Positions 1 to 12,468 are shown, counted from the stretch's first letter. The stretch: DNA of 64,000 nucleotides from Elysia chlorotica (GCA_003991915.1 RQTK01000771.1:158063-222062), one strand, 5' to 3'. Notes: a model not told the origin generated them from the sequence alone. Program-made: numbers and translations.

Positions 1-720
1 TGACCTGGGCCTGGGACAGAACGGCAGCAGCTGAGGGAGCCCTACTGGGCATTGTGAACTGCGGCACTACCAGAGCGTCTGAGATCAGTTTGACCTGACA
101 CTCACTGGATTTAGGTACAGAAGTCAAAAAGTAAAATGCGGTGCAAGGAAAGAGTGTCAGATGGCGCAGACGGTGGTTTTTAGTCTGACAAAGTGAAAGT
201 CTGAGGTTCGGATCTTAAATCGCTAGCTCCCTAAACTCCGTCTCCGTAAAGTATCCACCTAGGCGTGTAAAATAGTCAAAGAGCAAAGCCGGTTAGCAAA
301 CATATACCTAAACACACAGGGAGTACCATTACCGGGATTAATACCAAGTTGCGATGTTATAGCCGCCCAGGTGAATGAATACGGACACCCACAATACATA
401 GCCTATCTCTAAAGGAATAAACACTCGAAGATAGTCACTGATTTGTGTGGTTTCACAAAGAATCCTATGAGTAGATAGCGTTAGGTTTATTAGTGTAGAG
501 CACAATAAGTATAATCCTCTCGGATCTTCGTACCTTTTCTACACATAAAAATTAATTTGATAATTTGAAACCGACAAAACTCGGTAACAAACGTTTGGGG
601 AAAACTTTCGACGAAGAATACACCTAAGTCGAAAAAATGTTCGGACATGCATGACAATAATATAGAAGTTTTGAAGTAATGTGTACCTGGTTAGTGCAGA
701 AATTTTTGCTCACGCTCTCT
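1..720. other. No gene seen
   Basis: Non-repetitive, stops in all frames. GGTTCGGATCTTAAA near 205 is B-box-like, but no A box fits. Confidence 0.6.
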
Positions 721-807
721 CTATGTCTCTCTCCCTCTTTCTCCTTTCTATGTCTGTCTGTCTGTCTGTCTGTCTCTGTCTCGTGTCTCTCTTTCTCTGT
801 CTGTCTG

Positions 808-880
<73 letters not shown>

Positions 881-908
881 CTATCTATCTATCTTTCTAT
901 CTATCTCA
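721..908. repeat. Compound microsatellite (CTGT)n-(CT)n-(CTAT)n
   Basis: Pyrimidine-strand array shifting from CTGT through CT to CTAT units. Ser/Leu-rich ORFs across it are repeat artefacts. Confidence 0.95.
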
Positions 909-1531
909 GAGACATACAGACACTATCCAAACGCACATGAAAACAGGACAAAAAAGGGATACAAACGCAATACATAGTTAAACAATATGTGAATACTTAT
1001 GGAAACATGCAAAAAATACTGAAACCAGAGAGGGAAAAAAAAGAATAATTGCCAGAGGGACAAGAAATGGCGCCTCACTCTGACCAATATGTATGAATAC
1101 TCCATGGCAGTGGATGAAATAAGCAGTAGGTCTTCTAGAATTGAGGTGAAATCTTTGCGACCCAATCTGCAGGGTGAAACAGAAATCAATAAACATAATT
1201 AATATACTGAGTTCCAACCTAAAGACATATCAAATTGATAACAAGATCAGGTCAATAGATCTAATCAGCAAATAATCGTCCAGTGAGCAGAAGGAATGAA
1301 AGGAAAGGAGATATAGGCAACGGACGATGACATTTATAGCTCGGGCGTCAGGAGAAGGATGGCAACAGCTGCAGCCTGATTTGGGCCGGAAGAAGGAGGT
1401 ATACAGTAGTTAAGGAGGTAATGAGAGAAGGATAGAACGGCAAAGGTAGAATGAAATGTGTACAGGAGAACAATAGTGCATGAAAAATGAAATTTTAGAA
1501 AAGAGCATGTAGAAACAGAAAGGAAATAGAG

Positions 1532-1536
<5 letters not shown>

Positions 1537-1610
<74 letters not shown>

Positions 1611-1662
1611 GAGAGAGAGTTGGTTTAACATCCAACAGCAGCACTATATAGGCTATATTGTG

Positions 1663-1694
<32 letters not shown>

Positions 1695-1750
1695 CAGAGA
1701 GAGACAGAGAGAGAGAGAAAGAGAGAGAGAGATAGAAAGAGGGGGGGGGT
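1537..1750. repeat. (AG)n microsatellite interrupted by a SINE-tail fragment
   Basis: Nearly pure AG from 1537 to 1617, then about 48 bases of SINE 3' end (next entry), then AG again to 1740 and a G run. Confidence 0.95.
1616..1664 (-). mobile_element. 3' end fragment of the SINE seen at 22733-23011
   Basis: GAGTTGGTTTAACATCCAAC and GGCTATATTGTGGA match the start of the element at 22733 (GAGTTGGTTTACGGTCCAAC, GGTTATATTGTGGA). It sits inside an (AG)n array. In the minus orientation this is the SINE 3' end followed by a (CT)n tail. Confidence 0.6.
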
Positions 1751-2283
1751 GACAGGCAAACATACAGACAGACTCCAAGAAACAGAGAGACAGACATAGA
1801 GAGGAGCAGTGGAAGGCAAAGCGAGAATGTCGGAGAGAGGGGGTACAGAAAGACAGAGATAGAGAGGAGAGGGTGCAAAATAGGACTAGTAAGAAACAGT
1901 AGAGAATGGAAAAGCAACGGAGAGATAAGACAACTAATAATTTATAGGGTACGTGAGGGAGAGAGAAAAGAAAAGGAAAAGAAAGGTGGAAAATACTCGG
2001 GTTAAATGGAAGCGAGGGTCAGTTAATCGCTAATTTTTCAATTACCTGCCTGAGTTCAATGATGGCGATAGGGTGTCAATGTCCGAAGAATCCCTGGTCC
2101 GTCGGGGATAATCGTTTCAGCGGCCTGGCTTTGCAATCAGTCTCGCTGCTCTCTCTAGAGGGTCAACAGAGGATCAGTCTAGATCTAATTCACACTGCTC
2201 ACAGCTGCACTGACCCTTTGTTGACTTGGTAAGCCTTAACTGGACTGGAGAGCATAACTTATATAATTATGCTTTAGGGATGG

Positions 2284-2480
2284 GGGAGGTGAACTGGCAC
2301 AAGTGGTAGAAGATTTGGTCCCTAATCAACCGAACCAGGTTCGAATCCGTGAAAGAAGCAAAATTGATTTTGTCACATTTTTGCCTCGAGTTGTCTCGTG
2401 TGTAACAGCACGTGTCAGAGTTTCAATTTGGGACCAGTTGGCGAACATGATTTTTCCCCAGGAACGTAGGAGACGTAACA
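2284..2480 (+). mobile_element. tRNA-derived SINE copy
   Basis: A-box-like TGGCACAAGTGGTAGAAG (2295-2312) and a B box GGTTCGAATCC (2339-2349) are correctly spaced for a pol III promoter. The head is the same type as the one at the right end of the 22733-23011 element (GGCGAACTGGCTCAAGTGG). It does not fold as a working tRNA. Confidence 0.6.
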
Positions 2481-3069
2481 CTAGGAGCGAGCTTCTCTCC
2501 CATAAAGAAACAGGGATAGCAAGTACATGGTTGTCACGTAGAATGTTTGCTTCTTATGTGGTACATATTTCATGGAAACGCGTCATTCAATCACACGTAT
2601 AAACATAACTGCTGGTGTTCTAGCTGCAACTCAGAAAGGTGTGGAAGTCTCTGATATGTGGCTGGGACCAAACTCTCTTTCTACGCCCTGATCCATAGCC
2701 TGAGAAACGGAATCTGATAATCAATGATAGCTTTGGGCATTTACACGAGGAAATCATTAAAGCCATGTCAGCAGTCACGAATACTGCAACAGTGACTTCT
2801 ATTTCGTGCTTGATATTTCATATCTGTAATATTTGCGCAAGAAGGGCGAAAGATATTTTGAATACAAAACTACAACCGATAATTTCGAATCCCTGCTTAC
2901 AAGAATCTTTTCTTTGAGGTGTGTCTTTTTTCATTTTAGCTATACATCATTTTTTAATAACAATATTAATATACAAAATAAATTTCATATGACACATTCA
3001 TTGATTAAGCAATATCATCTACATCTCAACGATCATGACCATCCTCTGCATTATCTCTACCATCTTTAA

Positions 3070-3192
<123 letters not shown>

Positions 3193-3956
3193 ACTTCTCC
3201 TGCTCATTATCACAATAATTATCATCATTACCGTAAGTAGCAGCCACAGCATTACGGTCTTTACAAATATAGATCATTCATATCAATTATTATTTCACTA
3301 CTGGAGTTTCATATTAAAGATGACACTTAGTTTCTCAATGTTATTAGCCAGAAAAATGTGACACTATCTATGAGCAATTGAAAGAAAGTAATCCTGCAAA
3401 TACCTAGGGAATAAGACTTTTCGAAATTAAGCAACTTAAGAAGAGGTGAAATGTTGTAGAGGTTTAGAACAGTTTGGGGCTGTTTAAGTCGGAAAAGAAC
3501 AATATTTATCGATGTATGTAATACCACACCTGGTCAGCCTAAGGTGGTACACGTTTGAATAAATTATAAAAAAAAAAAGTGGGAACACCGTTCATGACAA
3601 TAAAAACTGCGTTAAGTAGTATTAACACGGGAAGTTCGAGGCGAGTTTTTGCCACAACTTTCCTGGGGGTTTGCTCTCTTGAATATTATTGGCTGTGTCG
3701 ATATAGCTCCTGGAGTAAAAATGCTTGAAAACAAGGTTACACATTCGGCAGGTTTCACTCCAAACATTCTAACATCTAATATATATTAGAAATTTCTCAA
3801 ATCAAACCTCCTCCTTCTTCTCTATCTCCTCTATGTCGTACTCTTCTCTTTTGGGTTGTTTTCTCTGTCTCTCTCTTTCTTTGTATTTGTCTCTGTCTAA
3901 CTGCGTTTTTATCTTTCTTTCTTACTTTCGTTATTTCTTACTCTTTTTCTGTTTCC

Positions 3957-4440
<484 letters not shown>

Positions 4441-4578
4441 GGTCGATCGATCTGTTGTCTATTTGTGTGTTGTTGTTCTTAGTCTACTTATGTGTACTGG
4501 TCTGTCTGTCTGTTTATGTCAGTCTGTGTCTATACATGTATCTGTGTCTTTTTCCCTATCTGAGTATCTCACTATCTG

Positions 4579-4582
4579 CCCT

Positions 4583-4637
<55 letters not shown>

Positions 4638-4647
4638 CCTCCCTCTC
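4579..4647. repeat. (CT)n with CCCT borders
   Basis: CT array bounded on both sides by CCCTCCCT. Confidence 0.93.
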
Positions 4648-4805
4648 TCGTTTCCCCCACTGTTTCTCCCACCTGCACACCACCCTACACCATTCAAAAC
4701 CGATATCTAAGAATAATTATTGACATACCACAGCACTGGGTGCTAACTAGACCCGAGATCTCAATTAAAGCCCACCTCTCGGTCGCCACACTCAGCTGTT
4801 TTTAG

Positions 4806-5680
4806 GCGGAACGGTCGGTTATTATTTTCTGAAAGCTTTTGTTTATACTGTGGTCTAAATCAATACTGTGTCTTGTACTCTAGTGCTACTAGTCTTCGAA
4901 TTATGGGCATATCGCTATAACAGGGTACTGTGAACGGCGTGCCTTAGTTGTCTATATCATTTTCTTTTAGAGCTGAATATTATGTGATTGGAGGATCCTT
5001 AAGAAAACCTGCAGGACATGAAAATTGCGAATGATTGAATGTTTTACCTCCAGTAAAAAGGTAGGCAATCATTGAGATTTAACTCTATACTTAATACAAT
5101 TATGTACGGTAAGTTAGCTAGCTGAATGACATCCGAGTTTGTTTTTAAGAGTTATATTTCGTAAGTTATATCTATTATGCAGCAATGAATTCAGCAAGAC
5201 AGAAAACCATTATATAATTTTTTTTCCAATACAGAATTTGACGATGTCCCATAAAGATAAAGTAATGCAACTACAACATATCGTTTTATATTGTCTGTAC
5301 AAGCACTAACTCACAGTATCAAAAGCAGTGTCACGTATAACTAAGTTATGTAAAAGAAATCGATTATAGAGTTTTTTTAACAACAATTGCTTTTTTTCTC
5401 TCGGTAGGATAACAATGCTAAGGTTTGTCTACTCACAGCACAAAAGATGCTAAGTTTTTTTATTATCGATTTCCCTCTTAAGTCTCAACGTAAGTTTATC
5501 ATCTCACTCGTTCACTCAGAAAACGTCACTTTTGAGCGCTTTGCTTGTAGCCAGTATAAAACATTGATGTTAAAGGTCTCTAACTGCCATTAGCTAGCAA
5601 ATCGATATGCTAAATGGTTCTGAACAATCCAAAGGTACCAACATTATTTAAGGTGCACAAGTCTAGTATCCAGTGAAGTC
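4806..5680. other. No gene seen
   Basis: AT-rich, no long ORF, no repeat I could recognise. The 3193-3956 and 2481-3069 stretches are the same in character. Confidence 0.6.
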
Positions 5681-5835
5681 ACACACACACACACAAACAA
5701 ACACACACACACAGAGACAGGTACGGATTCAGTACGGGAGAAGAGAGGCAGATAAAGGCAACTGGGAGAGAAAAGAACCGGGAAAGAGATAAAAAGAGAG
5801 AGCGAGCGAGAGAGAGAGAGAGATAGATAGAGAGA
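5681..5835. repeat. (CA)n followed by impure (GA)n
   Basis: ACACAC runs at 5681-5712, then purine-rich GAGA from about 5735 to 5840 with a short GATA part. Confidence 0.85.
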
Positions 5836-6028
5836 GAAAGATGAAGAACAGGGCAGAGGGAATAGAGGGATAATAAAGAATTATATTTTAAGATGGGTAA
5901 ACGTTGAGACGCACTTTACTCTTTCGAAAAGCTGAAATGTGTGCTGATAATATAGCGTCAAAAGACTGCATATAATGCTCATGGTAATGATCCTGTTTTA
6001 TCTTCATTAATGTGATGTAGATAATGTA

Positions 6029-6030
6029 AC

Positions 6031-6089
<59 letters not shown>
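6029..6089. repeat. (AAT)n microsatellite abutting a gap
   Basis: About 20 AAT units running straight into unsequenced bases. Confidence 0.96.
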
Positions 6090-6464
6090 NNNNNNNNNNN
6101 NNNNNNNNNNNNNNNNNNNNNNNNNNNNNNNNNNNNNNNNNNNNNNNNNNNNNNNNNNNNNNNNNNNNNNNNNNNNNNNNNNNNNNNNNNNNNNNNNNNN
6201 NNNNNNNNNNNNNNNNNNNNNNNNNNNNNNNNNNNNNNNNNNNNNNNNNNNNNNNNNNNNNNNNNNNNNNNNNNNNNNNNNNNNNNNNNNNNNNNNNNNN
6301 NNNNNNNNNNNNNNNNNNNNNNNNNNNNNNNNNNNNNNNNNNNNNNNNNNNNNNNNNNNNNNNNNNNNNNNNNNNNNNNNNNNNNNNNNNNNNNNNNNNN
6401 NNNNNNNNNNNNNNNNNNNNNNNNNNNNNNNNNNNNNNNNNNNNNNNNNNNNNNNNNNNNNNNN
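6090..6464. other. Assembly gap, 375 N
   Basis: Unsequenced. (AAT)n lies on the left and (ATG)n on the right, so the missing part holds at least one change of repeat unit. The reading frame across it is not real. Confidence 1.

Positions 6465-6556
<92 letters not shown>
6465..6556. repeat. (ATG)n microsatellite
   Basis: About 30 ATG units with one GTG interruption, starting at the gap edge. Confidence 0.96.
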
Positions 6557-6721
6557 AATGACGATAATAACATCTGATTAACCTGTTCTACAAATATTAA
6601 CAACCATATTTTTTTTTAAATCGAGTCCCTACCCCTCCCCCCAGAAAGTATTTCCTCATTCTACGTTGAATAAGTGTAAACTATCTCAGTTTGAAGTTAA
6701 TTGTTTTTCTTTTCTATTTGC

Positions 6722-6804
6722 AGAAATCTGGCCGGGGTGACGAGAAAGAACTGGAAGACAATGGAGAACCGTCCTTTTCAAGACCTACATGTATTTGAAA
6801 GGAA
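6722..6804 (+). other. Candidate orphan exon after a strong splice acceptor
   Basis: A pyrimidine-rich tract ending in TTTGCAG at 6721 is followed by about 80 bases of more GC-rich sequence. It is open in two frames: one reads KSGRGDEKELEDNGEPSFSR and stops about 75 bases in (TGA near 6797); the other reads NLAGVTRKNWKTMENRPFQD and stops near 6805. It could be the terminal coding exon of a gene whose other exons lie upstream, or a 5' UTR exon of the 215-aa gene at 7183. I see no partner donor because the preceding sequence is microsatellite and gap. Confidence 0.25.
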
Positions 6805-7182
6805 CTGACTGTAGTTATTTAATTCATTATTCCTGCTTTGGAGTGCGAGACAATTTTTTTTTTGTTTGGATACAAAAGTGATTTAAAAAAAATGGTTTTC
6901 AGATGGCTCCGGAGTTAGTGGTATGAACGTATGCACAGGATGTCTGTGATTCGGATCTCAATGGCGCCTCCCGCCTCTTCACGTGGTTATACGGAACACT
7001 TGGGGCGCGTATGACAAAGACCACAGAACTGATTACATCGTGTGCATCCATACATAATTATGTTCTATGAAAACACCTGCCTGTGGATATGAATTAAACC
7101 CTGGGGTCACCTGTTTTAGTGGACTGAGTTTATGTATAACTAGCTAGTTAACTGAATTAAATCCCCTATATTTCGAAGACTC

Positions 7183-7830
7183 ATGGAACCCAACGGGCCA
7201 TCTTCTATAGAAAAACCTAAGTCGTTGATCACCAACAACCATGGAAAGACAACGCTGGCCCTACCTCCAGAAGGCGTCACCTTCCGTATCGACAGCATCC
7301 GTCAGTTGGCTCGCGCTGCTGGTAGAAAGTTTGTCTGCTCACTTCCGTTCTACGTCACCGGAAGCGAAGTTCTCATCGTTCGTCTCAAAATCTGGTTCAG
7401 TGTGAGTATGGAGCTTCAGGCGTGTTTGCTGGTCACAAGAGAAACGCCAGGATCTAGATCTAATATTTGCGATGATGCCGTGCCGGGAAAACTCTACTTG
7501 CCTTTGAGAACATCGGGAAAAATTTTTCACTCCGCCAGAGGTGTATTCTGTGAAGTATGGGACATTGAAATTAAACTAAGACATTGGACATGCTCGTCCA
7601 TGGACGGACCAGCAGATATCGATAGCGACTTGGAAGAAAGTCTTCCTTTGGATATGAATTTGAGGACTATGCCTTACGCCGAAGGAGCAAAGGTCTCCGA
7701 GATAAATGGAAGTTCTAGTGAGATGGGACATTTAACATCGTGTTCTGTGACGACACTGGAAGAGCTCATGTTAAACGGATTTGTCTCGGATAATACTCTG
7801 ATAATGAAATGGGATGTCAGGATCATGTAA
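7183..7830 (+). CDS. Divergent TRAF/MATH-like domain protein, single exon, 215 aa
   Basis: The ORF opens with ATG at 7183, with an in-frame TGA at 7153, and ends in TAA at 7830. I do not recognise an orthologue. Residues 32-213 follow the order of strands of a TRAF-C (MATH) beta-sandwich: VTFRIDSI (32-39), SLPFYV (53-58) then VLIVRLKIWF (63-72), ACLLV (80-84), GKLYLPL (102-108), and a closing LEELMLNGFVSDNTLIMKW (192-210), which parallels the TRAF ending in which a leucine-led helix is followed by 'F/YI-DDTLFIKV'. No RING, zinc finger, BTB, signal peptide or membrane segment is present. It is therefore probably a soluble protein-binding domain standing alone, or the last exon of a larger gene. 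AATAAA lies 44 bases past the stop. A second TRAF-like gene lies 6 kb downstream on the same strand. The ORF is solid; the family call rests on motif order only and function is unknown. Confidence 0.65.
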   Translation: MEPNGPSSIEKPKSLITNNHGKTTLALPPEGVTFRIDSIRQLARAAGRKFVCSLPFYVTGSEVLIVRLKIWFSVSMELQACLLVTRETPGSRSNICDDAVPGKLYLPLRTSGKIFHSARGVFCEVWDIEIKLRHWTCSSMDGPADIDSDLEESLPLDMNLRTMPYAEGAKVSEINGSSSEMGHLTSCSVTTLEELMLNGFVSDNTLIMKWDVRIM

Positions 7831-7873
7831 CTTGACAAGCAATCCTATTTTTTTTATTGATATTTCTATTGCA

Positions 7874-7879
7874 AATAAA
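7874..7879 (+). promoter_or_regulatory. Candidate polyadenylation signal of the 215-aa gene
   Basis: AATAAA 44 bases after the TAA stop, in AT-rich sequence on the coding strand. Position and strand fit a 3' UTR; usage is inferred. Confidence 0.45.
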
Positions 7880-8222
7880 AACATAATTATGTGACTTGTA
7901 TAGAAATTGAAAGTGCAATGGTAGTTTTCCAGTGACTTTGGAAGCCTAAATTATTAAAAAGTGCAATTTATTTATAGTCTTTGCCCTCTTCATATCTTTT
8001 AAACTTGCAATGAGAAAAAGATGTTAATGTTTATCTGTTTATTTTCAAACACAAACCTAACTATAGATCGGATTATGTATACAGCGAATTAAAATATTTC
8101 TTAGACGTTTCAAACCTATCTTTGGTGTAAAAAAAAACAACAACGCTCTCCGTTATTTCATCTCACTCCGATTCAAGGAATCATGTTGTGTACGCATTTC
8201 TTGCATTTCTTAATTTCTTTTT

Positions 8223-8322
8223 ATTTTGGTTCTCTCTTTCTTTTTTTCTTTCTCTCTCCCTTTCTCTCTTTCTCTTTCTTTCTTTCTCTCTGTCTCTCTC
8301 TCTCTCTGTCTGTCTGTCTGTC
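8223..8322. repeat. Pyrimidine-rich tract ending in (CT)n and (CTGT)n
   Basis: TTTCTC-type sequence passing into CT and CTGT units; low complexity. Confidence 0.85.
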
Positions 8323-10565
8323 TTTACTGACAAGTGACAATGCAGCGCACACCTTCTCAATGCAACAATTGCACTCTAAAAAGCAAAACAAACAAGTGAA
8401 TGTGTGTATTTAGGCTAAGAACGGTTGAACCAGAGATTCTAGGCTAACACTGTCTGTTGGACTTTGTGTGTGTAGAACTGTGAACTGTGGATAGACGGCA
8501 ACCCAAATTTTCTTAGATGCCTAAAAATGACACCACCTTGGCCCATCCCTTTGTGGCCTGTCTCACAGACTCGAGGCCTATCTTGGGTTTTGCCTGTTTA
8601 AACTAATGCTAGTCCATATTTAATTCATCGCTGGTTTTAAACTTGTAGGTTAAAAACAATAAATATATCATTGTATATCAATAGGGGGCCTATATGTATA
8701 TATTTAAATTAATCTAATTACCAGAGATTTGCTCAAATCAATGCAGAGGCTTATAGTGATAACTTCAAGAAATATGAAAGAATTTGGTTCAAGAAATCAG
8801 AAAAATTAGCCAAGTCGGGCTAGCCCCACTTGGCTTATTATAAAGCCATGGAAAGCGTTAGGGTCAAAGTCCAATTTTGTATTGAAGAACACTACAAGGA
8901 GGTTGGGCAAATTCACATTAGCCCACCTTGGTGAAAGGGGACTCTACTCGGCACTGAGATGTTGAAACTTAAAACAGAGTTACGCTGACGTAATTCTAAA
9001 CCACGTCGCGCCCGGAAAGAGCGTACTATCATTATGGTTCAATCTCTTTTAGTTGCAGAGTCTGACGGATAAATTTATTATTGATTTTAATATTTGTCAT
9101 ATTATTTTGTACATTGTATTTTTGTAAAACAACCCCTTCTTAGCGAAACAGGTCGGGCACTGCCCACCCTGCCCAAAGGCACCAGCCGCCCTTGGAGATC
9201 TAATTTTGATTAATTCATAATGCGTTATTATTATTTTTTTTTTTGAGTGCAAGCTTACAATTTTATTGATCATTGATAACGGCGAAGTGAGATTAAAAAA
9301 ACAACAACAACAACACACATATAAAAACATATCTCATGAGCCAGAAACAATAATGTCTATGTGTGTGCGCGCGTAAAGTGCCAATACCGCCGATTTTCTA
9401 TATACGGACATGAATGTCTTTCCAAGGTGTTAATCTGGTCCCACCAGCAGCCCTAACGAACAGGTATTAAAATGTTAGCTGAATGGGCTGATGGTATAGA
9501 ATTAAAATTTGACATCACAAAACCATAATAAAACATGCATAAAATTATAACTTCATAATACTCCTACACCCATGGAACAATAGATGAAACCCTTATAATC
9601 AAAATAATTGTATTTAATGTCTTTCGAATAATGATGACGCTTTATAATTTTAGTTAAACTAAACAAGATGAAATTTGCAATACATGTACACCCAAGTAAA
9701 ATCCAAGCCCTTCTTCTCAGTACTTATATCTTAATCTGTATCATTATTTTTCCTTTATCCTCCTCCTCTTCCTATAGATGTTGCTGCTCTTTTGCGCTTT
9801 CTAATTTTATAATAACAGATTAATTTTTTATATTGTTGCCAATGAGTTCCAATTATTCAGATTAAATATCTTCATGTATTAATTTAAGAAAATAGTGTTT
9901 GTTGTCTTTTATGTTTCTTTCTTTTATTTTTTCAAACCCTTTAAATTTTTCGAGAAGTTTCTTAACGTAGATTTCTTAGTTTACTTTGGCCTACATTATA
10001 TGGACATAATATAAACTGACCTTTCACTGATTAATTTCTCAAACCAAAGAGAATAATATTGATTGTTAAGTAGACTTATATCAATTGTCACTGAAAGTGA
10101 GACAAAACATGCGCCAGCAAATTTGCCTAGGCTTCAAAAGATTAATATGCAATAATTATATTATGAAGTAAGCGTGGTGTTTAGGGTAGTTGTTATCTGT
10201 TGATAATTGTACCATGGGTATGAAGAAATAATACACGACATGAAATTTATCGCCAAGAAACTGATTAATAGAAGTGTTTAATGAGTTGTAATTTTTATCA
10301 GAAAAAATGTCAAAGTACTTCACAACAATTTTAAAATTTAGATCTGCATATCAACATTGATACTACCTAGACAAACGTGTGTGTAGTCGCGTAGGCTACA
10401 TCATAGACAAAACCGATCTACATTGTATTTAAACTTTTTTTTTTAAGAGGATAGATTCTAGGCAAAGATTCTTACAGTAATTATTTTACAAGAAGGCGGT
10501 TTTCAATTTCTTAGACCACTAAGTTATTATTTCACGCATCTTTGAATTGATACAGTCATATTATG
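8323..10565. other. No gene seen
   Basis: AT-rich sequence with frequent stops. Nothing coding or repetitive stands out apart from a short GC-richer patch at 9145-9200. Confidence 0.6.
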
Positions 10566-10593
10566 ATCAAGGACTACTATAGTAGTCCTTGAT
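10566..10593. repeat. Perfect 28-bp palindrome
   Basis: ATCAAGGACTACTA followed directly by its exact reverse complement. A similar core recurs at 12445-12468. Confidence 0.9.
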
Positions 10594-10869
10594 TATGATG
10601 TATACATGTACGTATGTAGCGATTTTAAATTCTGAACCGCGGATCTTTATGCAGTGGAAGGCAGTTGGGTGGCCTATGGAGAGTATACACCGTTTTTTTT
10701 TTTCTTGGAAAGCAACACAGCACATAGGCCTAGGCCTACCGAAACTGAAACTGTAGATAAGCTTATAATAATAACATTATGACCTCTCTGTAGTCAAGTC
10801 ATCACATTCGGACTGACACTTTCCATGCATCTGGTTTGATTTGCAAAATTCATTCAGTTTCGTTAGGCC

Positions 10870-11410
10870 TATAGATCTAGATTCTAGAAAGTATTCATTA
10901 TAAACGTTGCAGCTGAATTATTCTCAATTATTTTACAAAACCGCGTTGGGGATAGGTTGAGTAGGCCTATAAAATCAAGAGTTGAATCAAGGTAAAGTGT
11001 TTAGGCTCACTAGATCTAGATCTAGATTCTAGATCAAGGAACTGATGGTTAGAGATTCGAATCTATTAGATATAGATCTAGATCTAGACTTTAGGCCTAG
11101 ATCTAGATCTAGATATTATCTATAATAGTTATCAAAGTTTAGAACGTAGGGTTATGGTAATGGCACCTTTCGAACTTGATGAGTTGAGTTGGTTGCTTTA
11201 CACCCAACGTCAGTACAGTGTTGGCTTTTATTGTATTCAGGAGCCAAGAGCACAAGAAGTAGAAGCAGAAGTAGGGCCTAGATTCGAGATCTAGTAGTAG
11301 AAGTAAAGGTGTAGATCTGTGCTCCATGAGCAATCCTGTATCCCAAGGTAGATGATGATCCACTCAAGACAAAAGACACCCCAAGACTGACTAGATCTAG
11401 ATCTACAACA
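10870..11410. repeat. Cluster of AGATCT/TCTAGA hexamers
   Basis: TCTAGATCTAGATC-type strings at about 10874-10890, 11010-11034, 11072-11113, 11284-11295 and 11391-11405. Both hexamers are self-complementary, so each string can fold on itself. No coding signal. Confidence 0.75.
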
Positions 11411-11700
11411 CCTGAAAAGAGTTTCACTCAGAACCTAACTTACTGACATAACACTTCTCGAGGCTAAGGCAGCAAGGCAAGCCTAACACACCTCACAACC
11501 TACTCATGACACATTTTCACCACATTATTTTGTAGATGGGTCCCAAGACTGATGTCTCACAATTGTAAGTGCTGCCTCACATGAGAGAGGATGTGGAGGC
11601 ATTGATTCCCTTCTCAGCTGATCACATTATACTGACACAACCCAACCAGTAGCCTCATTAGGGGATGAAATTGTGGATTTCAAAGGGTGCACCTCGCGAT
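11183..11700 (-). mobile_element. Interrupted, degraded SINE copy (family of 22733-23011)
   Basis: GAGTTGAGTTGGTT with ACACCCAACGTCAG (11181-11213) matches the left end. TAGATGGGTCCCAAGACTGA with GTCTCACAATT (about 11533-11563) and TCACATTATACTGACAC (11622-11638) match the body. About 310 bases of other sequence separate the two parts. Confidence 0.55.
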
Positions 11701-12147
11701 CAAGAGAACAATGCTCTTTTAATTAGATATTATATATCTTTTTGTAAATGTATCTAGGCCTCTAATTCTAATTTTTTTTTATTTAAAGAATAGGCGCCTC
11801 ATATAGATTGAACAATGACTTAACAACATAAAAAAAAAACAACAAAAAACAAATTATATCAAATTGATATCTCATACTCTATTGATATCTCATACTCTAG
11901 ATGAAAGTGCTTTTGTACACTGAAAGTAAATCTACTGTTGCTAGTATATTGAATTTCATGAAACACTGGACAATAAGAGTGTCCAGATCTATAATAAATG
12001 CATCATTTTCTATAGATACACACTATTCATAGTGTTTTTGCCCAAATTTTGCTTTATGTACTTGATCTATATGTAAGTTTTTCTTTCCATTAAAATAATT
12101 AAAATAATTTGGTTGGGCTGCTAAATAAAGCAAAACTCTCTCCTACC

Positions 12148-12408
12148 TTAACCACTTGAGTGCTCAGGTAAATTTTAAAAAATGAGGTACCCATAGAGCG
12201 TCTACGGCAGCTGTCTATGAATTTGATAATCTTTTCAGCCAAACTCCAATGAGCCATGTTCTGAAAGTTGCAGAGTCAAAGATGATTTGAACCAGTGAGT
12301 GTAAGTGGACAGACATTCAGTATTCGTGGTAATGGACATACATATATATTTGCATCAATGTCTCAGAAATAAGGGTCAAATTTGACACCACAGCACTCAG
12401 GTGGTTAA
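12148..12408. mobile_element. Short non-autonomous piggyBac-type element (MITE), 261 bp
   Basis: Terminal inverted repeats TTAACCACTTGAGTGCT (12148-12164) and AGCACTCAGGTGGTTAA (12392-12408) match at 16 of 17 positions. Both ends carry TTAA, the target site of piggyBac transposases. There is no ORF inside, so it would need a transposase in trans. Assignment is by end sequence only. Confidence 0.7.
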
Positions 12409-12444
12409 CTCTTTCAATGTCTCAATCAATATTTTATGTATAGG

Positions 12445-12468
12445 CCAAGGACTACTATTAGTCCTTGG
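12445..12468. repeat. Inverted repeat sharing the AAGGACTA core
   Basis: CCAAGGACTA, a 4-base CTAT loop, then TAGTCCTTGG. Outside it TAGG and CCTA also face each other. Confidence 0.88.
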
